This document shows, in pieces, positions 22,240 through 33,489 of a stretch of 64,000 bases of DNA. The stretch is from NCBI RefSeq assembly GCF_947623445.1, contig NC_135240.1, positions 10,106,001-10,170,000 on the forward strand. Reading direction: 5' to 3'. Numbering within the stretch: position 1 is the stretch's first letter; every line of letters begins with the position of its first letter. Both the position numbers and the translations under genes were made by a program. Under the pieces are notes generated by a model. The model was not told the DNA's origin. It did not search any database and was given only the letters and a program-made list of their open reading frames with translations. Source of the stretch: Clavelina lepadiformis. Taxonomy: Eukaryota; Chordata; Ascidiacea; Aplousobranchia; Clavelinidae.

Positions 22240-22551
22240 CCAAAGTCAAACGTGTGAAACGGATGTGACCGCACTGAAGCGTAACGAGGGCGAAATAAAA
22301 ACGGTACTTCCCCCAGCAGTTTCCTATCATGTTCTTTATATCGTTGCTGCCACCATGTTAATATCGCTACTCTCGTGATATTATTTGTTGATCTAAGTCG
22401 ATAAGACGTTCGGCTGAATCTCTTGTATTTTAGACAGTCTTGAACATGAACGTTATTACTCCACATACGAATCACAATGCACACCAAGAAAGTACATGGC
22501 GGTAGCATGACCAACATAGAAATCGTAACAAGTACTTTATACCTATCAACA
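22240..22551. mobile_element. Rearranged LTR copy: inverted repeat S, primer-site bases, diverged LTR
   Basis: 22356-22551 is a 196-bp LTR, similar to 758-952 but with many substitutions and small indels, retaining the TGTT and AACA ends. The ten bases before it (GCTGCCACCA) are the primer site. The rest of the element is missing, and 22240-22344 is the reverse complement of repeat S. No matching target duplication is seen. Confidence 0.75.
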
Positions 22552-23448
22552 ACACTCAACAGGGTGCCTTTGTGCTATGCACCCCTGCTTTAGCTCGTAA
22601 TTGCATGCTGGTCATTGGTCCTTGAATGAAGAAAAAATAGGTGAGTGGGCTTATGGCGAAGGTTAAAGCTGTTACGTAGTTCGGTTGTTTACTCCTGACT
22701 CAGAAGGCTCCTGCTTCAGTTGTATGCTTGCTTCGCTCATATATTGAAAAAAAACACGAGCTTCTGAGTTCAACGTTTTTATCGAACTGTTGTCTTGTGC
22801 GGAAGCAGTGAGAAAATTAACAGGTGCGGAGAGTATTCTAAGGGCGCCAACTAGCGACAATCTAAGAAGCACACAACGGCCGCTACAGGCTCACACAACA
22901 AGTACAGAAGTATCAGTTAAAAGTTTCACAATCACAAAAAAAAATTGGCAGTGGGTTTATAGTTATACACCGGGATATACGGAAAAGGAAAACAAGTTTT
23001 TTTAGCACAACTCACTATCAGCAGGTCTCAAGCGACTGAGTGATAGGGAACCATTGCCAGGTTTAAGCTGTGCATAGACTTTCCTCAGCATGAGAATAAA
23101 GATTACCATCAATGCAACATTAGAAGCATCAATCATGGGAAAGACAACACCATTGAATTGTATTACTTCAAGTGTTCCATGCTTCACATTACTGTATTTT
23201 AAAAGCAAAATTTGATCATGATTTCATAGTTGAAAAAACTAAGTTAGGTTATACATAATTTCAAAACTTAGGCTATCCATTTAAATTTTTATAACAGCTA
23301 TTACGAGTGTAAGCATTTAAACTTACTTAACTTTTATGTGACGGTTTGCATTGGAACTGACACACTTGTACATTAAAAGCACAGGAAGCAAAAACTTTCT
23401 ACAATATTTCAACTTCGAAGAAGTCCATTTGTGGTTTTAAATGTGTTA
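22552..23448. other. Intergenic upstream of TMCO4
   Basis: About 900 bases before the first TMCO4 coding exon; presumably contains its promoter and 5' UTR. Short open frames on either strand have no domain. No clear TATA or repeat edge identified. Confidence 0.4.
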
Positions 23449-26400
23449 ATGACATTTATGTCTCAGAAAAAAATCAAGTTGGAAGAAGAAAGTTCTCAAG
23501 ATGGTGCTTCTAAACAGTCCTTAACACCAGAGTGTGATTGTGAAAATCATCAAGGTGAAAACTTTGACAACACCATCACAGATGAAATTAACAAGAATTC
23601 TTATACAAATTCTAAGTTTGTTGAATCACTTGGTGATATTACAAAGTTCAGTTATTCTGGAATGTGTGCATCTGCTTTAAACTTGTTATTTGATGCACCA
23701 GAAGACAGGCAAGTTGTAAAATTTGTCAAGTGTATTGTTGACTATATCAATTCAAGCGCCCATGCAGTGAATTTTCGTTAAACTGAATTTTTGTGGTATT
23801 CTGAAGATAGAGAGATATATATATATCTTCTATCAGGATTCTTTAAATTTCAATACCCTTTGGGTGCCACATTTTATCCATATTATTTATATAGATTTGT
23901 TACATATTTATATAGATATACAAATGCTTTTAAGTAAAGTATAATGATGCAGAGTTTTTTTTCCAGAAAGGCAGAGGTGTATACTCAAATATAAAAATAA
24001 ATTTATTTGTCATTTTTGTTGATTCAATTTTTGCAACTTTGCAACATTATCATGGACTTAACCAGCTACCAATTTAGGAAATTTGTCTTTGCAAAGTTAC
24101 TGCACTTTGAAAAATGCTTGTCTTACACTTCACAGTTCAGCAGTGGTATTACTGTAGTGAGATTTGAAGTTGGTCATTGTTACTAAATCACTGGTTGCTT
24201 GACCAAACTGGGAAATGTAGACCACGCTTAACATGCATTGTGTAAAATGGCCATTTTTATGGTTTTCCAAGTTCTTTTTATTAAGACACTTTTAACAGTC
24301 ATTGTATTTTATGCAAAATAGTTACCTGTAAATGGCAACTAGTGAGTGACATAACAAGCAACTTGAAGATAGATAAGGAAGATTAGGCCAGAGAGCAGAT
24401 GAAATTGTCTATTATGTCCGACCCAATTTGTTTTATGGAAAATCAAAATTATTTATTATTAATTAGTTGATGTTTAATTGCAGAAATAGTTCCTATTGTC
24501 AAATTTCGCTGCATTGGCCCTTCCATAGTTTAATTTTTAATTCATATCAAAGCAGTATGAGAACCACATGGAAATATTACCAATAAATTTAAGCAAGCCT
24601 TAAGTGTTTTTACAATAAAAATCCCTTTATATATTATATATTTGATAAACACATGCATATCTGTTGAAAGTATTTACGGCGTCATTATAAATTGGTGTCA
24701 CCATTGCAGCCAGTAAAGCACCATGTTGACAGTGGCATATCACGGAATCCATGCCAAGTTATTTTCTTTTTTACTGTAGAGAATACAGGCATACGTTTGT
24801 TACATCATTTGTGGCGCATCTCTGCTTACCCAGCAATGTTGCCAACACTATGATAGCACTTTCGGATGGCCATGGATTACCAGGAACTGACCTTTTCGTT
24901 GAAAATTTACTTCAGGATGAAAAAGTTAAGGTTCGGTATATATCTTAAAATGTTATAAACGTTACATAATAATAATATATGTGTTTCTCCACTATTTATG
25001 AAATGTGTTGAAGTGGAAGGTTATTCAAGTTAATCGAACACTGAATGTGTGAATGACAAACTTATCTACACTTAGGCGCTAGAGTTTGTGAACCACCAAA
25101 CTTTTACGTTCATTTGTACAAGAGTTCCATACATCATTAAAGATGAGCAGCTTTCATAAAATTGAAAATTTTACAATGTGCAATTTTTGCACTTGTTGAA
25201 CATACACAACTTATATCAGCAAGAAAATGCAAAGTATTTGCAAATCAGGTTTATGAACTACCATCTAGCTTATATTTGTTGTCTAATTGCTAAGCATCAC
25301 GTACTATTTAGAGTTTTATTTGTATTATTGCAGGAAAATATACATATTCTTCTAAATGATATGGTTATGTGGGCCGTCACTTCTTCTGGAGGTCGTTATG
25401 ATGCTAGAACTCGATTTGTAATTCGGCATGTGGCATGGCAATTGCATGTTAAATATGAAGATTTTGAAAATATTGAAGAGCTCATCATAGAGATGCTGAA
25501 AAAGTGCACTGAGAAAGAAAAATCGTAAGTTGTTATATTATAGGGCAGTGTTTACTGTATGGTGTCTAATGAACAACTATCTGCTTTCATGGTTATAAAC
25601 AGGAAATTAATATGTGCAGAGAGCAAGAGGCAACTCGAAAAAAGAATGCAAGAAATCGTAAATGGAAACGTTACGCTCTAATAGGCTTAGCAACAGCTGG
25701 AGGTGGGGCACTGGTCGGACTGACAGGGGGATTGGCTGCACCTCTTGTTGCTGCTGGTGCAGGTGATGTTGATTAGAATTAACGGAAAATAAAAGCACAA
25801 CTATCTGTGTAATATTTGCATTAAATGTGTAATTAAATTACTTTCCTTGTTAATAGCATTTTTTCACAAGTCATTTATGCTGACAGTTTCCCTTTATAAA
25901 TTTAATTATGAACATTAGAAGTGGACTAAGGTTTGTGTACTTATGCAGGGGCTATACTTGGAGGTGCTTCAGCGGCAGCACTTGGGTCAGTGGCTGGCAT
26001 TGCAGTTATAACATCGTTATTTGGAGCAGCCGGCGCAGGCCTAACAGGTTACAAGATGAAGCGTAGGTTTGGTGGAATAGACGAATTTGAATTTCGGCCA
26101 CTTACAGCTGCCACACAGCCAGCGATCACAATTGCTGTTTCCGGATGGCTATCAGAGGACAGGCAAAGTGACTAAGATAAAATGGTTTGGTGACACTTAA
26201 TCACGCGACACTTAATCACGCGACGCTTAATCACCGACACATAATCACTAGGACATTTAATCACGCGACTCTTAATCACGCGACACATAATCACTAGGAC
26301 ATTTAATCACGCGACACCTAATCACTAGGACATTTAATCACACATTTACAGTATCGGCTATCGTACACACTAGGTAACAATGTCATGCATGGGAAATGTA

Positions 26401-29400
26401 AGCAACTGCACGAAGATAACTAAAATCTCACTTGACAGATAACGGTCAACTGTGTCAACATGATGACTGTCATCGTGTTGGTGATATTTCTGGCTAAATA
26501 TCAGAGAGTTTCTATAGCTGGTGAAAGTCAACTTTAAACCAATGTTTTCTGAATTTGACGGTTTAATTTAAATTATCATTAGAATTGTCGCGATACCCAT
26601 CTATGCGTATATGTGGTGTACTTCGCTTTTGCAAAACTTTGTTTTAAGAAAGGTAATAGGTAAAAAGTTTTTTCTTCACGTCAGAACCGTTTTGATGGTA
26701 CTTTGATCAAGAGCTTCGGTGACAATAGAATAATGTTACATATTACATAGGTTTGACTTTGAATTGTCTGAATTTGACTTTATGAAGCTGGTGTTGATTT
26801 AAAGAAACATTATAGAGAGAGCTGGCGCAACGGAGTCAAAGACAATTGTCGGGGAGTTCTAAAAGAAAGACTAATAGCCTTTGGCTTTAGGCCAACCTTA
26901 AAAGCAATCCACATCGTCATCCCCACAGAGAGATGCACATGAGCTTGAATTACTGAATTTTCCTCACGCTTTTCCGACATCCAAGTGATTATGTGTCGCG
27001 TGATTAAATGTCGCGTGAATAAGTATCCAAGTCGCGTGATTAAATGTCCTAGTGATTATGTGTCGCGTGATTAAATGTCCTAGTGATTATGTGTCGCGTG
27101 ATTAAATGTCCTAGTGATTATGTGTCGGTGATTAAGCGTCGCGTGATTAAGTGTCGGTACACCGATAAAATACCATACTGCGATTTCTTGATATCAGACG
27201 TGTGGTGACAATGTCTATCACTCTAACCAGGTGGATTTGTATATCCATGGAAGCATATGTTGCAAGGTCGTGAGCAGTACACTTTGGTATGGGAATCAAA
27301 ACATCTTCTTAGACTGGGAAGTGCATTCCAGTATATCATTGACAGCTTGATGAGTGTCGCTGCTACTGAAGCCTTGAAGTATACTGTTTTAGCAGGCATG
27401 TAAATGCATTGAACGTTTCTATTGCGTTTTTAAATTATGCATGAATGGTGCTTGCTCTTAGTTTTAAAATTGATGATAAATTAAGTAATGTCTCAAACTA
27501 AGCGTTAAATTAAAAAAAATGAAATGTCAACATAATCAACCCTCTGCATTTTTAAACAATTTGTGTTTGACATCTATACCAATGCCATAACATTTTTAAA
27601 GGATTAATCACCGCAGTAGCCTGGCCAGCGTCACTCATTTCTGCAGCTGGTGTGATTGATAATCCGTGGAGTGTGTGTCTGCAAAGATCTTCCCAAGTAA
27701 TAGCGCTGTTTACTTAACGAAAAGTGCCATTTTAACATCAGAGCTTGTGCATTTTTTCCTAAAACTACTTCTTGGCATGTGTCGTTTTCTTGGTAAATTT
27801 GGATTTCTAGGTGGGCAAACAGCTTGCCGAGGTTCTGCTTGCAAGGGAACATGGCCATCGTCCTGTCACACTTATTGGATTTAGCTTGGGAGCCAGGGTG
27901 ATTTATCACTGCTTAGAGGAAATGTCTAAACGAAAAAGTGAGTTCTGTATGAAATTACTTTGGCCTCTATAGAATTAATATGTAAATCACTTATTTATAA
28001 TCATAAATGAGTCAACAGACACCTTAACATCAACATTATGTTTTATTTTTCAAGATCATACTGGCATTATTGAAAATGTTTATCTGCTTGGTGCACCTGT
28101 TAGTGGAAAAGCAGAAGACTGGAAGATATTTTCATCTGTGGTTGCAAGTCACATTACAAATGTTTATTGCTGGTAATTTTTCACATACGGATGCTCTCGA
28201 TGGTAGTAGGATGCAGAGACAAACCAGCAGAAGCAGTAGAACTTTAATGTGAAATGCGCTGACTTACTGTTGTAAAGTCTTACTGCCCTGATGAAGCTAA
28301 GATGTATTGGTCAGCAATGGTTGTACATTAAAATATTTCACCAGAATGGGAATACTTTAGTGTTGATACTATAATATGATTGGTAGAAAACACAGAATTT
28401 TTAATAACTTTTACATCAATCTAACGTGCACAGACGGATTTGCATTTTTGTGGATCTGGTAGTTGATTGCTATATATATATATTATAATTAGGGCAATTT
28501 TTTTATCATAAAAGTTTTATTTTGTCACAAACTTGGAATAATAATGCTGAAATATCAAAGTAAAAATATAATAGTGTACGTAGTATCAGATTTAATATTT
28601 TTAAGGCCAAATTTAGCAAACGTTAAGTCATATTTTGAAAATTGTGGGTTAATAAAAATCGCTCTAACTATTAAGTATGTTGTGGCTTCCAGATTTTACA
28701 CTTTTTTTACAGGACAGACTGGCTTTTGCGATTCTTGTATCGAACAAGCGCGAGGCAAGTACAGGTAGCAGGCCTGCAACCGATTATGTGGGAAAATCGA
28801 CGAATGATCAACATTGATCTAAGCTCGATCATCGATGGACATATGGATTATGCCAAAAACATGGATACTATACTGGCAGCAATAGGGGTTAGGTATGAGG
28901 ATGATTTGCTACAAGTTGTGATTTTGAGGCATTTTACGTGTGTCCGTTTCACTGAGCTGTAGTAAAGAAGAAAGATTGAAATTTAAGGTCCTTTTTAATG
29001 TTAACTGGTGTGAAACAGCACATATAACGGTTTGGTGACACTTAATCACGCGACACTTAATCACGCGACGGTTAATCACCGACACATAATCACTAGGACA
29101 TTTAATCACGCGACTCTTAATCACGGGACACATAATCACTAGGACATTTAATCACGCGACACCTAATCACTAGGACATTTAATCACACATTTACAGTATC
29201 AGCTACCGTACACACTAGGTAACAATGTCATGCATGGGAAATGTAAGCAACTGCACGAAGATAAACTAAAATCTCGCTTGACAGATAACGGTCAACTGTG
29301 TCAACGCGATTACTGTCATCGTGTTGGTGATATTTCTGGCTAAATAACAAAAAGTTTCTAGCTGGTGGAAGTCAACTTTAAACCAATGTTTTCTGAATTT

Positions 29401-30714
29401 GACGGTTTAATTTAAATTATCATTAGAATTGTCGCGATACCCATCTATGCGTATATGTGGTGTACTTCGCTTTTGCAAAACTTTGTTTTCAGAAAGGTAA
29501 TAGGTAAAAAGTTTTTCGTCAGAACCGTTTTGATGGTACTTTGATCAAGAGCTTCGGTGAAAATAGAATAACGTTACATATTACATAGGTTATACGTAGC
29601 AATGCAAAATGACATGTTATTTCCTGATTGGCTAATGTGTTTCTAGAAAAACTAAGGTTTGGTTGAAATCTCCTCTTCTTGTCTCTACACATAATATCAG
29701 TTTTACCTTCTGGACTGTTCATTACTGAATTGGAGTTATAGTTTTGTTTAAATGTGAAAAGATGATAAAAATGTTTCTAATGTGATACAACTTATTTCGG
29801 ACAATATAACAATTAGACTTAATGAAGCTGGTGTTGATTTAAATAAAAATTATAGAGAAAGCCGGCGCAACGGAGTCAAAGACAATTGTCGGGTAGTTCT
29901 AAAAGAAAGACTAATAGCCTTTGGCTTTAGACCAACCTTAAAAGCAATCCACATCGTCATCCCCACAGAGAGATGCACATGAGCTTGAATTACTGAATTT
30001 TCCTCACGCTTTTCCGACATCCAAGTGATTATGTGTCGCGTGATTAAATGTCCTAGTGATTATGTGTCGCGTGATTAAATGTCCTAGTGATTATGTGTCG
30101 CGTGATTAAATGTCTTAGTGATTATGTGTCGGTGATTAAGCGTCGCGTGATTAAGTGTCGGTACACCCATATAACATGGTGTAATATTAAACCACAGCTT
30201 TGCCAGACTCTAGTTGCGGTAGAGGAGGGTGCACATTTGCAATAAACAAATTTGATTTGTTTATTGGGCTGATGCCTGTAGTATCTAATGTAATAAACTT
30301 TGTCGTTTACTATCGACGGTATGTATATACAGGACAAAAGGATTGCCGCAGAAAAAAGAATTATTAAAAGAGAAAAGGTCATCCAGTTTACCCACCATAC
30401 TCAAGTTGTCCAAGGATTCAGCGCTAACAACTTCCAGCTCATGTGACCAACTTCACGAGGATTTGCCTTCTGAGCTAGTCGATTACAATTTATCTGCTGC
30501 TGCACAAGCAAAGGAGATGCCTGAAAGAAACTCAACTGAACAGCCTGCATTGAGTGACAATGTCTCAAACTTTAGCAGACAAGAAAATAAAATTATTTTT
30601 AATTATAATTCCAGTTTGAACTTATCTGAATTCAACTATTTGTATCTACAGCCCAATCAATCTAAAATGTTAATTTGCTCAAGAGTTACATTTTGCACTA
30701 TGCCTGCTAAATAG
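23449..30714 (+). CDS. TMCO4: TMCO4-like membrane protein (DUF726, alpha/beta-hydrolase fold), 11 exons, 676 aa
   Basis: Exons: 23449-23708, 24780-24930, 25334-25524, 25620-25762, 25949-26167, 27231-27395, 27602-27696, 27811-27937, 28055-28172, 28713-28892, 30333-30714. Phases agree across all junctions. A glycine/alanine-rich double membrane region spans exons 4-5 (KRYALIGLATAGGG ... GLTGYKMKRR, about residues 215-290). Exons 5-10 carry the family core: ITIAVSGWLS, EALKYTVLAG, AWPASLI, IDNPWSVCLQR, the nucleophile elbow LIGFSLGAR (serine near residue 433), VYLLGAP and WLLRFLYRTSARQVQVAGLQ. Exon 11 is a long, low-complexity tail. The biochemical activity of TMCO4 is not established; a serine-hydrolase role is inference from GFSLG. 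Introns 1 and 6 use GC donors; exon 2 has a weak GT donor (GTTCGG). The start could also be the ATG at 23458. Introns 5 and 10 each hold a DNA transposon. Confidence 0.9.
23810..23960. repeat. AT microsatellite-like stretches in TMCO4 intron 1
   Basis: Runs of ATATAT and a repeated TATTTATATAGAT word soon after the GC donor of intron 1. Simple sequence, no function inferred. Confidence 0.5.
26184..27163. mobile_element. Non-autonomous DNA transposon with GGT...ACC ends, copy 1 (TMCO4 intron 5)
   Basis: 980 bp flanked by a perfect 8-bp duplication, GATAAAAT (26176-26183 and 27164-27171). The left end reads GGTTTGGTGACACTT, the right end inverted reads GGTGTACCGACACTT. Both ends continue into arrays of alternating short modules (CGCGTGATTAAATGTCC and TAGTGATTATGTGT or their complements), about 155 bp on the left and 190 bp on the right. 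The centre has no complete transposase. The 8-bp duplication allows hAT, Merlin or P superfamilies; the GG start is less hAT-like. Compared with copy 2 it lacks about 160 bp of centre. The left duplication begins 8 bp after the intron 5 donor. Confidence 0.9.
29029..30167. mobile_element. Non-autonomous DNA transposon with GGT...ACC ends, copy 2 (TMCO4 intron 10)
   Basis: 1,139 bp flanked by a perfect 8-bp duplication, CATATAAC (29021-29028 and 30168-30175). Ends and subterminal arrays are nearly the same as in the copy at 26184. The centre is longer and contains an open stretch at about 29782-29982 (LNEAGVDLNKNY ... RRNGVKDNCR) shared with 21765-21970. This may be a leftover of an autonomous parent's coding region, but I recognise no transposase motif. 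Confidence 0.9.
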
Positions 30715-31228
30715 CACAAATTTTATATTTTATTATTTCTTTCTGCCGATTGTCATTGTTGTGATTTAATTGCAAGCACTTTTTATGCGGTTTGTTGAAG
30801 GTTTTGGTGTTTTAATTTATGTTCATCCTTACTAGATTACTAACTTCGCAAAATGTGAGCACTACAGACTGGGAAGTCTGGCATCTTTTTAGCAAGATTT
30901 GTTTTAACTTGTCGATAAAGCTATGGTTTTAAATAGCGCATCATACATCTCCCGTGGAGCACAAAATGATTTATGCAAAAGAAAAAACCAGCAATTTATA
31001 GTTTGAAAATTATCGTTGAATGCTGGTGTATTTTTCATGCATCTTCTCACTTTTCATGTGGAAATGCCTAACATCAACAAAGAGGCAAACTTATTCCTTT
31101 GTGAGTGCATACTTTTCAGTCTTTTTTATTAATGTTGTTTTTATCTTGTGTAAGTTTTGTGAAGTTCCTATGGTGTCTGATAAAGTGCAATGACTTGAAT
31201 CTGTCGGTGTTTATTACAATGAGCAATC

Positions 31229-31234
31229 AATAAA
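31229..31234 (+). terminator. Possible TMCO4 polyadenylation signal
   Basis: AATAAA about 515 bases after the TMCO4 stop; the first canonical hexamer I see downstream. Confidence 0.35.
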
Positions 31235-31764
31235 ATGCTTGGTCAGTCTAAGTAATTAGAGGCGCTTACATACTCAATTTATATTGTTACCTTCGACATA
31301 GATTTATAGCCATGATAAACGTAAGAATTGTGAAAAGGAATATACTTAGCAGTTCACTTCAATTGACACCAACTTCAGATATAGTGTGTGGTGAAACTAC
31401 CAGCCCAAATGGTACAGCACAATGGAAAATGGAATGTTTAAGTGATAACAAGAAAAGCAAACAAATCAGATTTTTTTATGGCTAACAAAGAGTATCACTT
31501 CATTGTAGAATTCTTGCATTTTATAGTGTACATGCTGCTTGATAAATGCCTATGAAATAGTACAAAAATATCTCACAGCATGTAGGCTAAAGCACTACTT
31601 TAACTTCTACATAGACTAATTCTGACAAACAAATTCCTAAAAAAAAATAAAAAACTAAATTCCCTATTGCAAGTAGCCTACACGTTTTTAGCAGAACAAG
31701 TCCACATCAACAAAAGTCGAAAAAACGATTATTAAACGAAATCATTATATCTTAAGTTCCAAAG

Positions 31765-31882
31765 GTAGCTGAAAATGTATGTGGAAATTGCCTCTTTGCA
31801 TGTACCAACCACATAAAAATTTAGTAGCTGAAAATGTATGTGGACATTGCCTCTTTGCATGTACCAACCACATAAACATTTA
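31765..31882. repeat. 59-bp tandem duplication
   Basis: Two adjacent copies with a 59-base period (31765 and 31824), each starting GTAGCTGAAAATGTATGTGG and containing CCTCTTTGCATGTACCAACC. They differ at about two bases, so the duplication is fairly recent. Confidence 0.85.
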
Positions 31883-32429
31883 CAAACGAAGATTCCCAAA
31901 GAATTACTTTGGCGCTGTTGACAATATCTTTTTTGCTCATTCTCCAGCTGTAGTTTGGGTGGTGGACTGCTTGGGCGGCTCTAACATTGTCGGTCGTGTT
32001 ATAGAGACGTCAACCGCCGTTGTTTAAAAATCTCATCTGTTCGTAAAGAAGTCTTTAATTCTTTATTTAAGTACTACACAGCAGCTCATACTGACAACTA
32101 CATTAGAAAGTTATGATTCTTTCTACAATCTACAACATAATAGGTATGGCTTTCAAAACACTAGAAAGCTAAGGCACAATTTATTTAACAACGTTATTTT
32201 AACTTAGTGTAATACTTAAAATAAGCCCTTTTGATGCAATTCTTGGTTTCTTCAACGAATTGGTATATTCAGTCACTGTTTAAAGAGCTTAGAAACTAAA
32301 GCAATTGAAGCTAACTTTGTCAATATCACTGTCTGTAAACGTTTCAGTTACGAATCTTTACATTTTCATGTTGGCAACCGGTTAACTACTGATTTGTCAA
32401 AACTAGAATATGCCTATATTATACAGTAG

Positions 32430-32660
32430 GGGAGACCGGGGTTAGCTGGAAAAATTTAAACCACCAAAATTCAGAATGATCTTCGAAGCCTTTATCTAGT
32501 CTGGCATAATGACTCCCCTTATCTACAACTTATTACAAAAGACTGACCAGAAATTGTTACGGGTTTACACACAAACTTTAATTTTTCAGACATCAGTCAC
32601 GTGTTTCAACTAACCCCGAAGCCGAGGCTTGTTGGAAAACCACACGGGGTTAGTTGGAAC
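32430..32660. repeat. Repeat-like patch with GGGGTTAG-TGGAA words in both orientations
   Basis: GGGGTTAGCTGGAA at about 32439, its inverse CAACTAACCCC near 32606, and GGGGTTAGTTGGAAC near 32645. The words recall a dispersed element of marine invertebrates, but ends and target duplication could not be set. Confidence 0.45.
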
Positions 32661-33489
32661 ATACATCGATTTGTTATATACAGTATTCAAAAGTGTCTGT
32701 TCTTTGAATGTCAATCAATCTATTGTGGATTGTAGCCCAAAAATTCAACAGGGAAGACAAATTTCTGCTGACAGCGTTTTGTTCCTCTTCTGTTCAAAAG
32801 AACAGGCAATTTGAACACAATGTCTTTTAAATTTTGAGTGAATTCCAATTCGTCAGTGTATAAGAGAGGAGATTGTAAGCTGCTTCGCCATAGTGTAATG
32901 TAGTATAGTATTGCTATACTGGAACCTGAATCTTTAATGCTTCTTCTCAAGTGTGTATAATAGATAACCAAACCAAAGAAAGCCAGTAGGAAAATTTTGT
33001 TACGTGTTTGCATTTTTTGAATACAAATAACCCACTCATGTTGGAAATTCCAATATAATCTACACTTGTACAAATCACACATTTTTTCCTTAAGCTTGTA
33101 AGTTTGAAACCCTAAATATAACTAACTTCAAAAACATCGCTTTACGCCATAAAAAAAGCATTAAGGACTCTCTGAATACACATAACAACTTCTAGAATTG
33201 TACAGATTGTAGAGAAATACGCAAATAGAATCTCCGCTAATAGTACAAGTTATTTGCGCTGTCCGCAGTCACTTTCCTGAACACCCTGAGAACGCATTTA
33301 GACAACGTATGTTTTCTACTATGTAGCCTACCTTTCATTATTACTTTTAATGTTACTACTGTATTTGCTCTATCTTGAATCTGTCCAATTATCTTCATCC
33401 TTCATTTCTCTGTCCATAAACTTTCCTGCGGCAAATTACAAACTCGACCCAATTTTAGGCAATGAGTGCTCATCAAGTAATCTCTCTTT

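Larger units (their letters stand above)
30715..33489. other. Intergenic between TMCO4 and a LINE
   Basis: No gene found. It holds a two-copy 59-bp tandem repeat at 31765-31882 and a repeat-like patch at 32430-32660. The open frame at 31779-32027 is made by the tandem repeat and is not a gene. Confidence 0.5.

Noticed and set aside
22672..23005. Small overlapping frames on both strands upstream of TMCO4
   Set aside because: No domain, no consistent splice extension and no relation to the TMCO4 frame.
23709..23781. TMCO4 ending after exon 1 by read-through (116-codon frame)
   Set aside because: Family alignment resumes at 24780 in phase after a GC donor; the read-through tail matches nothing.
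26184..27163. CRISPR-like array of short repeats
   Set aside because: The short modules occur at both ends in inverted orientation, are flanked by an 8-bp duplication and have no spacer diversity; they are transposon subterminal repeats in an animal genome.
31779..32027. 82-codon open frame as a gene
   Set aside because: Its first half is a 59-bp tandem duplication and it has no domain or splice support.
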